A stretch of DNA of 64,000 nucleotides, taken from contig JAFGXI010000005.1 of NCBI GenBank assembly GCA_016936665.1, forward strand, positions 99,311 to 163,310, in the 5' to 3' direction. Below are positions 35,460-43,592 of the stretch, piece by piece (the stretch's first letter is position 1; every line of letters begins with the position of its first letter). This stretch comes from Bacteroidales bacterium. GTDB taxonomy: Bacteria > Bacteroidota > Bacteroidia > Bacteroidales > JAFGXI01. The translations under genes were made by a program, and so were the position numbers. The notes beneath the pieces were generated by a model, which saw nothing but the letters and a program-made list of their open reading frames with translations, did not search any database and had not been told where the DNA came from.

Positions 35460-36548
35460 ATGAGTGAGACAAACGAAAAAATATTAAAACAAGTTAGTCC
35501 GAAACGCATTATTATACCTATTGCAATCGGATTAAGTGTTGCGGGCTATATGCTTTATAATGAATGGGATTCGGAGACATTTTCGTTAATCAGTATTGGT
35601 TTTTATAGTCTAGTTTTTTTATTGATTTCATTTATAATGATGTTGATAAGAGATTTGGGCTATATGGTTCGGTTAAAAGTTTTGGCAGGAGAATCGCTTA
35701 GTTGGAAATCGGTTTTAAATATTGTTTTGCTATGGGAATTTACTTCTGCGGTAACGCCATCGGCTATTGGAGGAACCAGTGTTGCTGTATTTTTTATTCA
35801 TAAAGAAGGCGTTAGTGTTGGCAAAAGCTCTGCTATTGTATTAGCTACTTCAATATTAGATGAGTTTTACTTTATTTTAATGTTTCCTCTGTTGCTACTC
35901 GTTATAAATCCAAATCAACTCTTTATCATTAACCCCACAGATGGAACGGAAGCCATATCGTTTGCTAACAAATATTTTTACTTTGCTACGATAGGTTATT
36001 CAATAAAGCTAGCATTTTTACTGTTTGTGGCCTACGGATTATTCATCAATCCAAAAGGAATAAAGACATTTTTAGTTTGGATATTTAAATTACCAATTCT
36101 AAGGCGTTGGAAACAAGGTGCAGAAAAAACGGGCGACGATATTATTTTAGCATCACACGAGTTGAAAACAAAAAACTTTTTGTTCTGGTTTAAAGCTTTT
36201 GGTGCCACTTTTTTTTCTTGGTCGGCCAGATATTGGGTGGTTAATTTTTTATTGCTAGCGTTATTGTTTGGAATCCCAAATCAAGATTATGTAATTAACT
36301 TTGGAGAACATATGCTTATTTTCGCACGTCAGCTTGTGATGTGGATCATGATGTTGGTGATGCCAACACCGGGCGGAAGCGGATTTGCAGAAGCTATTTT
36401 TTCGGAGTATATGGCCGAATTTATACCACTTAATTTTGTAGTCTTAATGGCTTTAATGTGGCGTTTGGTAACTTATTATCCATATTTGTTTGTTGGTGCT
36501 ATTGTTGTACCTCGTTGGGTAAGAAAGATTTTAAAAAAATCTAAATGA
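35460..36548 (+). CDS. UPF0104/LPG-synthase-TM-family flippase-like membrane protein
   Basis: This 362-residue polytopic protein has about 8 TM helices and the lysylphosphatidylglycerol-synthase TM-region pattern: EFTSAVTPSAIGGTSVAVFF near residue 95 and MPTPGGSGFAEAIFSEY near 300. Such proteins move or flip lipids or support aminoacyl-lipid synthesis; the soluble aminoacyl-transfer domain of MprF is absent. It follows the acyltransferase gene with a 1-bp gap, suggesting a shared role in lipid or lipid A handling. Substrate is unknown. Confidence 0.85.
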   Translation: MSETNEKILKQVSPKRIIIPIAIGLSVAGYMLYNEWDSETFSLISIGFYSLVFLLISFIMMLIRDLGYMVRLKVLAGESLSWKSVLNIVLLWEFTSAVTPSAIGGTSVAVFFIHKEGVSVGKSSAIVLATSILDEFYFILMFPLLLLVINPNQLFIINPTDGTEAISFANKYFYFATIGYSIKLAFLLFVAYGLFINPKGIKTFLVWIFKLPILRRWKQGAEKTGDDIILASHELKTKNFLFWFKAFGATFFSWSARYWVVNFLLLALLFGIPNQDYVINFGEHMLIFARQLVMWIMMLVMPTPGGSGFAEAIFSEYMAEFIPLNFVVLMALMWRLVTYYPYLFVGAIVVPRWVRKILKKSK

Positions 36549-36612
36549 TCAGTCACGTTCAATAAATCAACGCTTTAAATATTTTTAAGACAGCTTATTT
36601 GAGCTAAATTTA

Positions 36613-36620
36613 TATCTTTG
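36613..36620 (+). promoter_or_regulatory. -7 box for bactofilin-atpZ
   Basis: TATCTTTG fits TAnnTTTG and lies 29 bp before the bactofilin ATG. No -33 element at the normal distance was found. Confidence 0.5.
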
Positions 36621-36649
36621 TTGCCATACAAGATTTAAAGGTTAAAGCA

Positions 36650-37015
36650 ATGGCAAAAATCACTAATACAGAAGTCGAAGCAATTAATATCATTGCAGCG
36701 GGAACGTCTATACAAGGCGATTTAAAAACCGACGGCGACATTCGTTTAAATGGCACATTAAAAGGAAATTTAGAAACGACAGAAAAGTTAGTGATTGGCC
36801 CGATGGGAAAAGTTGAAGGCGACATCAAATGTAAAAATGCCGATGTCGAAGGCACTATTATAGGAACCATTAGAGTTACCGAATTACTTTTTCTAAAACG
36901 TACTGCCAATGTTCAAGGCGATATTACTACCACTCAATTATCGGTAGAGCCTGGCGCAATCTTTACAGGAACCTGTAAGATGTCTAATAATGGTGAAAAA
37001 CCAAAACAAGCTTAA
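36650..37015 (+). CDS. Bactofilin (polymer-forming cytoskeletal protein)
   Basis: This 121-residue bactofilin has repeated beta-helix rungs with the pattern GxxIxGDLxxDGxIxLxGxLxGN from residues ~20 to 110 (IQGDLKTDGDIRLNGTLKGN is the first rung). It forms membrane-associated polymers that organise cell shape or wall machinery. The last 26 bp overlap the start of atpZ, indicating coupling. The bactofilin-atpZ pairing is typical of Bacteroidota, where the ATP synthase operon usually follows. Here it does not (see findings). Confidence 0.93.
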   Translation: MAKITNTEVEAINIIAAGTSIQGDLKTDGDIRLNGTLKGNLETTEKLVIGPMGKVEGDIKCKNADVEGTIIGTIRVTELLFLKRTANVQGDITTTQLSVEPGAIFTGTCKMSNNGEKPKQA

Positions 37016-37205
37016 CGCATACGCTAAATATTCTTCAATTGCCATTCAGATGGCATTGATTATTACTGCAGGAGCCTTTGGGGGCTTTAAGTTAGATCAA
37101 TGGCTTGAGATAAGCATTCCTGTTTTTACTTTGATATTATCGGTGTTTTCAGTCGCTTTGGCTGTATATTTGGCTATCAGGGATATTATTAAATATAATA
37201 AGTAA
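36990..37205 (+). CDS. atpZ: AtpZ/AtpI-family small membrane protein
   Basis: The protein has 71 residues and two TM helices. The AAGAFGGFKLDQWL segment between them resembles the AtpZ/AtpI family that helps ion supply or assembly of the F0 sector. The ATG lies within the 3' end of the bactofilin gene (26-bp overlap). A second small membrane protein follows after 6 bp. The expected atpB-atpE-atpF-atpH-atpA-atpG genes are not downstream. Confidence 0.82.
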   Translation: MVKNQNKLNAYAKYSSIAIQMALIITAGAFGGFKLDQWLEISIPVFTLILSVFSVALAVYLAIRDIIKYNK

Positions 37206-37211
37206 GATTTT

Positions 37212-37586
37212 ATGAAACAGTTTTTACAAACAATAGCGGTTGTTACGGCACTTGCTTATGGGCTTATTTACTTCGCATTTCAGTTGGTCTGGCCTTTATT
37301 ATTTCACTGGACATTATTACTTGTTCCAATTTTTATAGCATCTGTCACATATACTCTCCATCATTATTTAGTAAAAGCATCAGGGGCGAACCCCCAGAAA
37401 TTTATTAGTCAATTTATGGCTGTGACCGGAGTTAAGTTGCTGGTCTATTTGTTTACAATTCTGATTTACGTTTTTGCTTTTACAACATATGCCATTCCAT
37501 TTTTAGCAATTTTCTTCACCTTGTACATTGCATTCACTATAATTGAAGTCGTTGTTTTACTAAAACATGTAAAAACGCTGACTTGA
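37212..37586 (+). CDS. Small membrane protein downstream of atpZ
   Basis: The protein has 124 residues and four predicted TM helices, with a central conserved-looking GVKLLVYLFTILIYVF segment. I do not recognise a named family. Its position after atpZ, and the presence of similar 4-TM proteins between atpZ and atpB in other Bacteroidota, suggest an AtpI-like or F0-assembly role (inference). It is 6 bp after atpZ, so in the same operon, and is followed by a gap of 79 bp before the lipoprotein gene. Confidence 0.7.
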   Translation: MKQFLQTIAVVTALAYGLIYFAFQLVWPLLFHWTLLLVPIFIASVTYTLHHYLVKASGANPQKFISQFMAVTGVKLLVYLFTILIYVFAFTTYAIPFLAIFFTLYIAFTIIEVVVLLKHVKTLT

Positions 37587-37665
37587 TGGGATGCTTTTGG
37601 AATGTATTTTAGCACACGAGTAATATTTTATAAATTAAATCGTTTATAACGTAAAAAATATAATT

Positions 37666-38331
37666 ATGAAAAATGTGAGAAATAAGCTTTTACTATTGTT
37701 AATCGTTTTTATTGGTTTTAATGCTTGTAAAAAAGTTAACGACGATTCATCAAGCAGCAATGATATTGTATTTAAAAATGTTAATCAAGAATTTGTTCTA
37801 ATTCGCGATGTAGAGACCTTACAGTGCAGTGAAGATCCGGTTTCAAATCATGTCGATAGCATTCTAAATGGTTATATTAATGCAGAGTTTATTTCTTCTG
37901 GTTATCAAAATTTTATATTGAATAGCGATTCCAGTTTCGATATAGCGTTTGAAATTATTAACCTGCATGAGTTTAATCCAAATGGATTACCAGAATCTTT
38001 CGATTCTTTAGCAGCACGAGTAGTTCCTATTGCCGTGCAGATTTTAGACAATTCTACTTATGGTTATCCCGATGCTCTAATCCATGAGGCAGAAATTTCT
38101 TCGAATGGCTATTGGTCGAATAGAACCAGTGTATTGGGAACTTTCTTAAATGCTGGGCAATTTCAAGGTAATGGAGATCGCTATCTTGGTTTTAGATTTG
38201 AATCGGGTAGCGATTATAAATATGGATGGATAAAGTTGAATTGTAGTCAACATAATGACACACTAAAAGTCATTAGTTTTGCTTACAATAACAGTGTTAG
38301 TAGCAAAATATTAGCTGGCCAAAAACAATAA
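37666..38331 (+). CDS. Lipoprotein of unknown function
   Basis: The protein has 221 residues. A lipoprotein signal peptide ends in lipobox FNAC (C20); the residues after Cys, KKVNDDSSSS, are lysine- and acid-rich, like the export signals reported for surface lipoproteins in some Bacteroidota. The mature part is mostly beta, with a GFRFESGSDYKYGWIKLNC segment near residue 180. No family was recognised. It ends at a bidirectional terminator, convergent with the AIM24-family gene. Confidence 0.7.
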   Translation: MKNVRNKLLLLLIVFIGFNACKKVNDDSSSSNDIVFKNVNQEFVLIRDVETLQCSEDPVSNHVDSILNGYINAEFISSGYQNFILNSDSSFDIAFEIINLHEFNPNGLPESFDSLAARVVPIAVQILDNSTYGYPDALIHEAEISSNGYWSNRTSVLGTFLNAGQFQGNGDRYLGFRFESGSDYKYGWIKLNCSQHNDTLKVISFAYNNSVSSKILAGQKQ

Positions 38332-38337
38332 AAAAAT

Positions 38338-38366
38338 AGACTGCCTATTAGGACAGTCTGCTTTTG
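38338..38366. terminator. Bidirectional terminator
   Basis: The stem AGACTG-CCT/AGG-(A)-CAGTCT with a 3-nt loop is flanked by TTTT on one side and an A-run (T-run on the minus strand) on the other. It lies between convergent genes. Confidence 0.7.
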
Positions 38367-38367
38367 A

Positions 38368-39132
38368 TTAATCGATAAAATTTCCTAAAATTGAGCCTTT
38401 GCCTCGTTTCGATTCAGGACTTCCAGGCATTATGGCTTGAACTAATTTACTGAAAGGCATCGATTGTAACCATACCTTTCCTGTACCTCTCAATGTTGTG
38501 AGAAAAATGCCCTCGCCACCAAATAACATAGATTTCAATCCTCCCGCTGTTTCGATGCTAAAATCTATATTTGGATCGAATGCTACGACGCAACCAGTAT
38601 CGACTCGTATGGTTTCGTTTTTTAATTCGTGTTCAATAAGAGTTCCTCCGGCATGAATAAATGCTAAGCCATCGCCTTGCAATTTTTGCAAAATAAACCC
38701 TTCGCCACCAAACAAACCAGATCCTATTTTTTTGTTAAAATGAACACTAATCTTTGTGCCTAATGCGGCGCATAAAAAGCCGGCTTTCTGAACGATTAGT
38801 TGCCCTCCAAAAATATTTAGGTCGATGGGAACAATGGTTCCCGGATATGGCGCTGCAAATGCTACTGTACTTTTTCCAAAGCCTCTGTTTGTGAAATGCG
38901 TCATGAATAACGATTCGCCAGTGAGAGCTCTGCTACCCATCGAGATTAATTTACCCATGAATCCTTGATCGGGATTTGAACCATCTCCCATTTTAGTTTC
39001 GAATTCGATTCCTTCTCGCATGTAGAGCATTGCTCCGGCTTCGGCTATAACTGTTTCTTGAGGGTCGAGTTCGATTTCGACCAGTTGAATATCGTGACCA
39101 ATAATTTTGTAGTCCACTTCGTGTGATTGCAT
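38368..39132 (-). CDS. AIM24/TIGR00266-family protein
   Basis: The 254-residue soluble protein is built of glycine-rich beta repeats with the family landmarks [11 protein letters not shown] near residue 29, [14 protein letters not shown] near 143 and [18 protein letters not shown] near 200. The fold resembles that of the tryptophan RNA-binding attenuation protein. Its role in bacteria is unknown. It is monocistronic; a Rho-independent hairpin follows the stop and a 79-bp gap separates it from ubiX. Confidence 0.87.
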   Translation of the reverse strand: MQSHEVDYKIIGHDIQLVEIELDPQETVIAEAGAMLYMREGIEFETKMGDGSNPDQGFMGKLISMGSRALTGESLFMTHFTNRGFGKSTVAFAAPYPGTIVPIDLNIFGGQLIVQKAGFLCAALGTKISVHFNKKIGSGLFGGEGFILQKLQGDGLAFIHAGGTLIEHELKNETIRVDTGCVVAFDPNIDFSIETAGGLKSMLFGGEGIFLTTLRGTGKVWLQSMPFSKLVQAIMPGSPESKRGKGSILGNFID

Positions 39133-39211
39133 ATTGAAATATTTTTGAATTAAAATAAAATTACGAAATACCTTTCAAAAAGATCTTCAATTTAGAATCT
39201 TTAATATTAGT

Positions 39212-39769
39212 TTATTTTTTACCCCAACGAAACGATGTGTGTTCAATTTTTAAATGGTCAATAATTCTGTCGCTAACTGTGCCAATTAATGCTTGAATAT
39301 CTTTTGGTTTAGAATAAAAAGAAGGCGAAGTAGGCATGATAAGTGCACCTGCCAAATGTAGTAATTTAAGATTTTCTATATGAATTAAATTCCATGGCGT
39401 TTCTCGCGGGCAAATAATAACGTGTTTTTTTTCTTTGAGCATCACATCAGCAGCACGTGTTATTAATCCATCGGAAATCCCATGCGCTATTCGACCAATG
39501 GTTCCCATTGATGCCGGAATAATAACCATAGCATCCCAAGCCGAAGATCCTGATGCAAAAGGAGCCATAAAATCTTTGTTATCGAAATATTGAATCTGAT
39601 CGCCAAAAGGCCATCCGGTTTCTAATTCATGTTGCCATACCATCATCGCATTTGCCGATCTAATAACCGCTATTTCAGAATTAGTCAGTTTGATCAATTT
39701 TTGAATTAGATCGGAGGCGTAAATACTTCCACTGGCTCCCGTTACGGCAACAATTATTTTTTTAGTCAT
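39212..39769 (-). CDS. ubiX: UbiX-family flavin prenyltransferase
   Basis: The 185-residue enzyme prenylates reduced FMN to make the prFMN cofactor for UbiD-type decarboxylases. It has the N-terminal GASGSIYA phosphate loop, the conserved SANAM-type segment and the CPRETPWNLIHIENL and ALIMPTSPSFYSKPK motifs. I chose ATG 39769, because a longer frame adds 17 residues before the conserved MTKKIIVAVTGASGS. The ATG overlaps the nhaC stop by 8 bp. No ubiD gene is in the window, so the client decarboxylase lies elsewhere. Confidence 0.93.
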   Translation of the reverse strand: MTKKIIVAVTGASGSIYASDLIQKLIKLTNSEIAVIRSANAMMVWQHELETGWPFGDQIQYFDNKDFMAPFASGSSAWDAMVIIPASMGTIGRIAHGISDGLITRAADVMLKEKKHVIICPRETPWNLIHIENLKLLHLAGALIMPTSPSFYSKPKDIQALIGTVSDRIIDHLKIEHTSFRWGKK

Positions 39770-41216
39770 TATTTGTTGATTTGTCGGTAAATTTTCTGAT
39801 TTTATAGTTGATTGCCACAATAGCTAAAGACATTAATGGACTTATCCAGTTAAAAAAGGCATATGGAGCATAAGCCCAAACCGATACACCTAAAACGGTT
39901 GATTGCGTAGCTCCACACGTGTTCCAAGGAATAAGGACGGAAGTAACTGTGCCAGAATCCTCTAAAGTTCTACTTAATAATTCCGGCTTAAAGCCTTTTT
40001 CGCGATATATATCAGCATACATTCTTCCGGGCACTACGATAGAGATGTACTGGTCTGAGGTAGTTAAGTTGAAAAATATACAAGTACCAACAGTTGATCC
40101 AACTAGGGAAAAAGTGGAGCGTATCTTCGAAATAATGGCATCGGTTATTCGTTTAAGCATACCGGAAGCCTCTAATGCTCCCCCGAATACCATAGCGGAA
40201 ATAATCAACCAGATAGTATTTAACATCCCATGCATTCCTGTCGAATGAAATAATTCGCTAATAGCAGATGAGCTGGTTTGTATTTCGATAGTTCCAAACA
40301 TAGCTTGCATAAATACAACGTAGGCATTTTCCCAAAAATCGACATAATGGCCTATAGAAGTTATTAAATGAGGTTGAAATACAATAGCAAAAATACCTCC
40401 CAATAATGTTCCAAACATAAGCGATGGCAATGGCGGTACTTTTAAAATAATAACAGCTAACAATAAGACAGGAACGAGCAAAAGCCAAGGTGTTACTACA
40501 AATTGTTCTAAAATGGCAGTTTGTACTATTGTAATATTAGCTTGGGCTTGACTGTAATCCATAGTCCAACCCATGATTAAAAAAACAATCAAAGTTAAGC
40601 CGATTGATGGCACTGTTGTAATAACCATGTAGCGAATGTGTGTAAAAAGGTCTGTTCCAGCCATAGCAGGAGCAAGATTTGTCGTATCGCTTAGAGGAGA
40701 CATTTTATCGCCAAAATAAGCCCCGGAAATTATTGCTCCTGCAACAATTCCTTCGTTAATGCCCAAGGCTATTCCAATACCCATTAAAGCTACACCAATG
40801 GTTGCGACCGTAGACCAAGAACTACCGGTAGAAATCGAAACAACAGAGGTAATAACAACGGTAGCAAATAAAAAAATTTTAGGCTCTAAAATATTGAGCC
40901 CATAATATACAAGTGTAGGAATAACACCGCTTATCATCCATGTGCCTGCCAAAGACCCTATCAACAAAAGGATTAACATTGCAGGCATGGCTGTGTCGAT
41001 GCTTTTTAAGATCCCTCTTTTGATAGTTTTCCACGATACTTTTTTGTAATGTGCAATTATACTAACTACTGCAGCAGACATTAAAAGCGCAATCTGATTA
41101 GAACCACTAAGGGTATCATCTTTAAAAAAATAAACATTAAGACTAAGCATCGCCATCAAAAAAACTACAGGCGATAAAGCGACCCAAAGTGCATATTTTG
41201 GCTGTTCATTATTCAT
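39762..41216 (-). CDS. nhaC: Na+/H+ antiporter, NhaC family
   Basis: The 484-residue inner-membrane protein has about 11-12 TM helices. NhaC landmarks include VSISTGSSWSTVATIGVALM, GAYFGDKMSPLSDTTNLA and LLSRTLEDSGTVTSVLIPWN. It exchanges Na+ for H+ to maintain pH and sodium balance. I chose ATG 41216, since the earlier in-frame TTG (41237) overlaps a TATATTTG promoter box (41235-41242). It is transcribed with ubiX, whose ATG overlaps its stop. Confidence 0.92.
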   Translation of the reverse strand: MNNEQPKYALWVALSPVVFLMAMLSLNVYFFKDDTLSGSNQIALLMSAAVVSIIAHYKKVSWKTIKRGILKSIDTAMPAMLILLLIGSLAGTWMISGVIPTLVYYGLNILEPKIFLFATVVITSVVSISTGSSWSTVATIGVALMGIGIALGINEGIVAGAIISGAYFGDKMSPLSDTTNLAPAMAGTDLFTHIRYMVITTVPSIGLTLIVFLIMGWTMDYSQAQANITIVQTAILEQFVVTPWLLLVPVLLLAVIILKVPPLPSLMFGTLLGGIFAIVFQPHLITSIGHYVDFWENAYVVFMQAMFGTIEIQTSSSAISELFHSTGMHGMLNTIWLIISAMVFGGALEASGMLKRITDAIISKIRSTFSLVGSTVGTCIFFNLTTSDQYISIVVPGRMYADIYREKGFKPELLSRTLEDSGTVTSVLIPWNTCGATQSTVLGVSVWAYAPYAFFNWISPLMSLAIVAINYKIRKFTDKSTNND

Positions 41217-41234
41217 ATTAAACGGCTTGATATG

Positions 41235-41242
41235 CAAATATA
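41235..41242 (-). promoter_or_regulatory. -7 box for nhaC-ubiX
   Basis: The minus strand reads TATATTTG, a perfect TAnnTTTG, 18 bp upstream of the chosen nhaC ATG. It supports the shorter start. Confidence 0.5.
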
Positions 41243-41287
41243 AGCGAATATTCTATGTCTGATTAAATGAATCTAAAACAATAACGA

Positions 41288-41908
41288 TTATTTAACTTTT
41301 AAATCGATATAATAGACGTTTTCTTTTTTACTGCTTTGGTACACAAAACCTTTGAATTTGGCAATTTTTTCAAGGTTAATGGATTCTTGCTCGGTAGCTA
41401 CGATCATCGTTAACTCATTTCCTTTTAATTCTAAAAGACCATTTTTAAGTTGATGTGAAGCATCGGGAATAGGTAGGTTTCTTCTTTTATCCATAGGCAT
41501 TCCACGAGTATCGAGTATGTTACCTTTTATATTTAATGGTACTCTATATTCTGCCATAAGTCGTTTTCCGGAAGCTTTCCATTGTTCTGCAGGCAGATCT
41601 TTTTTCCCGAATAAAGCACAATGACAAGTCCCATATTCTTCAATTTCTTCGTCGATGAATTGACAAGGACAAATCATTTTTTTATCTAATTCAGCATCGC
41701 CAGATGGGTCGAAACAAGGGCACATACGCTTCGAATAGATGCCTTCCATTTCCGATAACCAAATTTTAAGATTGGTGTTAATCATCTTGTTAGGGTTAAT
41801 GTCGTAACCTTTTTTTTCTGCGAATTTAGTAATCCATTTGTCCTGTTTTTTAATGGCTTTTCGATATTTAAAAAAGTCTTTAAAAAAGGCAATCATCATT
41901 TTAATCAT
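41288..41908 (-). CDS. Ferredoxin:thioredoxin reductase catalytic-like protein with C-terminal TusA-like domain
   Basis: The protein has 206 residues. Residues ~45-110 match the catalytic subunit of ferredoxin:thioredoxin reductase: three Cys pairs CPC (C63, C65), CPC (C80, C82) and CHC (C95, C97) followed by ALF. In the plant enzyme, four of these bind a [4Fe-4S] cluster and two form the redox disulfide. Residues ~130-206, starting ILDTRGMPMD, resemble TusA-type sulfur-carrier folds (LDTRG at the start of the first strand) but lack the CPxP cysteine, so the carrier site is lost. It has its own -7 box. A partner ferredoxin or thioredoxin is not in the window. Electron transfer from ferredoxin to protein disulfides is inferred. 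Confidence 0.82.
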   Translation of the reverse strand: MIKMMIAFFKDFFKYRKAIKKQDKWITKFAEKKGYDINPNKMINTNLKIWLSEMEGIYSKRMCPCFDPSGDAELDKKMICPCQFIDEEIEEYGTCHCALFGKKDLPAEQWKASGKRLMAEYRVPLNIKGNILDTRGMPMDKRRNLPIPDASHQLKNGLLELKGNELTMIVATEQESINLEKIAKFKGFVYQSSKKENVYYIDLKVK

Positions 41909-41931
41909 AACTATACTTTTTTAATGGTCTG

Positions 41932-41939
41932 CAAATGTA
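41932..41939 (-). promoter_or_regulatory. -7 box for the FTR-like gene
   Basis: The minus strand reads TACATTTG, matching TAnnTTTG, 23 bp before the ATG at 41908. Confidence 0.5.
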
Positions 41940-42035
41940 GGCTATCTCTCTATTTTTAAAGTAGAGAATTATGTAAAATATCTTTTAATCGATTTAAAAA
42001 GCGAATTTGATTTATCTATATTTATTACGATTGTT

Positions 42036-42043
42036 TACCTTTA
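42036..42043 (+). promoter_or_regulatory. Weak -7 box for the second flippase
   Basis: TACCTTTA differs from TAnnTTTG by the last base. It is 17 bp before the preferred TTG start at 42061. Confidence 0.25.
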
Positions 42044-42060
42044 CAAAAAAAGAAATCTCA

Positions 42061-43533
42061 TTGGCCTTATTAAAATCTTTAGCCGGACAAACGCTCATTT
42101 ATGGTTTAGGAACCATTGTGCCTCGATTGTTAAATTATTTATTGTTAACGCCCTTTTACACGCGTATTTTCCCAAAAGCTGAATACGGATCATTAACCAT
42201 TTTATACACTTATGTGGCTTTTCTACTTGTATTTTTAACTTACGGAATGGAAACCACTTTTTTTCGATTTATTTCTACAGAAAAAAATAAATCTACTATA
42301 TTCTCTACCAGTGTACTTAGCCTTTTGTTTACAACTTTACCTTTTGTTGCTTTACTTATCTTTTTCAACGATCAATTGGCTGTTTGGATGGATTATAGTG
42401 CTAATCCGAACTTTATTCTTTGGCTTGGTTTGATTGTCGCTTTAGATGCGTTTTTTGCCATCCCTTTTGCTCAATTACGTCAAGATGATAGAGCTATTTG
42501 GTTTACAACCATAAAACTAGTTAACATCACTATTAATATTGGATTAAATTATCTATTTCTCTACGTGATGAGAGATGCTTATTTGTCGGAATCTTCCTCG
42601 TATTGGGCGCAATGGTATAATCCGGATTTGGGGGTGGGTTACGTTCTTATTGCTAACCTAACGGCATCGGCTGTTGTCGCAGTGATGTTATTGCCGGAGT
42701 TTTTCAAAGTAAAATGGCATTTCGATTATCATCTCTGGAAAAAAATGATGAAGTATGCCATGCCCTTGTTGGTGGTGGGTGTTGCAGCCATGATAAATGA
42801 AGTAGCTGATAAATTGTTTTTAAAACATCTTTTGCCAGCATCGGCCATGCCGGAAGAACAAGTTGGGATATACGGAGCTAATTATAAATTGGCAGTTTTG
42901 ATGACTATTTTTATTCAGATGTTTAAATATGCAGCTGAGCCTTTTTTCTTCAAACAAGCCGATAAAAGTGATGCCAAAGAGACCTATGCTACTGTAATGA
43001 AGTTTTTTGTGATTTTCGGAATCAGCATTTTTTTAGGCGTGACTTTATTTTTAGACTGGATTAAGTTTTATATTGGTCCTAAATACCACGAAGGTTTGGC
43101 GATAGTTCCTATTGTTTTATTAGCCAATTTGTTTTTAGGAATGTATTATAATTTATCGCTATGGTATAAGCTAACAAATAAAACACATTTAGGCGCAATA
43201 ATATCTATTGTTGGTGCTGTGTTTACAATCGTCGTAAACTTTATCTTCATCCCCGAATATGGTTATATGGCTTCTGCTTGGGCAACGTTTGGTGCTTATG
43301 GTCTAATGATGATATTATCTTGGTTGTGGGGGCAAAAATATTATCCGATCCATTATCCAATAGGAAGGATTCTAATGTATTTTATAATCAGTTTGATGAT
43401 TTACTATCTTCACCAAAATATAAGATTTGGAACGGCTTGGTTGCAACATGTTATGTCGATACTTTTCTGGTTGAGTTTTGTTGTTATTGCTTTGTTTCTC
43501 GAAAGAAAGCAATTAACTCATCATAGAGTATAA
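42061..43533 (+). CDS. Oligosaccharide flippase/polysaccharide biosynthesis protein
   Basis: This Wzx/MATE-type membrane protein has ~490 residues with about 14 TM helices. The N-terminal part LKSLAGQTLIYGLGTIVPRL and the LLTPFYTRIF...YGSLTILYT block match the family. The start is placed at TTG 42061, where similarity begins; the frame is open to 42007 but that part overlaps a weak promoter. It stands alone, convergent with the EF-G2 gene, away from the main glycan locus. It could flip a lipid-linked O-antigen or another lipid-linked sugar; the substrate is unknown. Confidence 0.86.
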   Translation: MALLKSLAGQTLIYGLGTIVPRLLNYLLLTPFYTRIFPKAEYGSLTILYTYVAFLLVFLTYGMETTFFRFISTEKNKSTIFSTSVLSLLFTTLPFVALLIFFNDQLAVWMDYSANPNFILWLGLIVALDAFFAIPFAQLRQDDRAIWFTTIKLVNITINIGLNYLFLYVMRDAYLSESSSYWAQWYNPDLGVGYVLIANLTASAVVAVMLLPEFFKVKWHFDYHLWKKMMKYAMPLLVVGVAAMINEVADKLFLKHLLPASAMPEEQVGIYGANYKLAVLMTIFIQMFKYAAEPFFFKQADKSDAKETYATVMKFFVIFGISIFLGVTLFLDWIKFYIGPKYHEGLAIVPIVLLANLFLGMYYNLSLWYKLTNKTHLGAIISIVGAVFTIVVNFIFIPEYGYMASAWATFGAYGLMMILSWLWGQKYYPIHYPIGRILMYFIISLMIYYLHQNIRFGTAWLQHVMSILFWLSFVVIALFLERKQLTHHRV

Positions 43534-43540
43534 TAAGTAT

Positions 43541-43571
43541 AAAAGGCCATCTTATATAAGACAGCCTTTCT
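43541..43571. terminator. Bidirectional terminator
   Basis: The outer stem AAAGGC/GCCTTT encloses the palindrome TCTTATATAAGA, between the convergent flippase and EF-G2 genes. T-runs are short (TTTT on the minus strand, TTTC on the plus), so efficiency is uncertain. Confidence 0.6.
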
Positions 43572-43592
43572 ATGTGTTTCAATAATTAAATG

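Noticed and set aside
43278..43526. Plus-strand 82-residue frame at the end of the second flippase
   Set aside because: Out-of-frame reading of the flippase 3' end.
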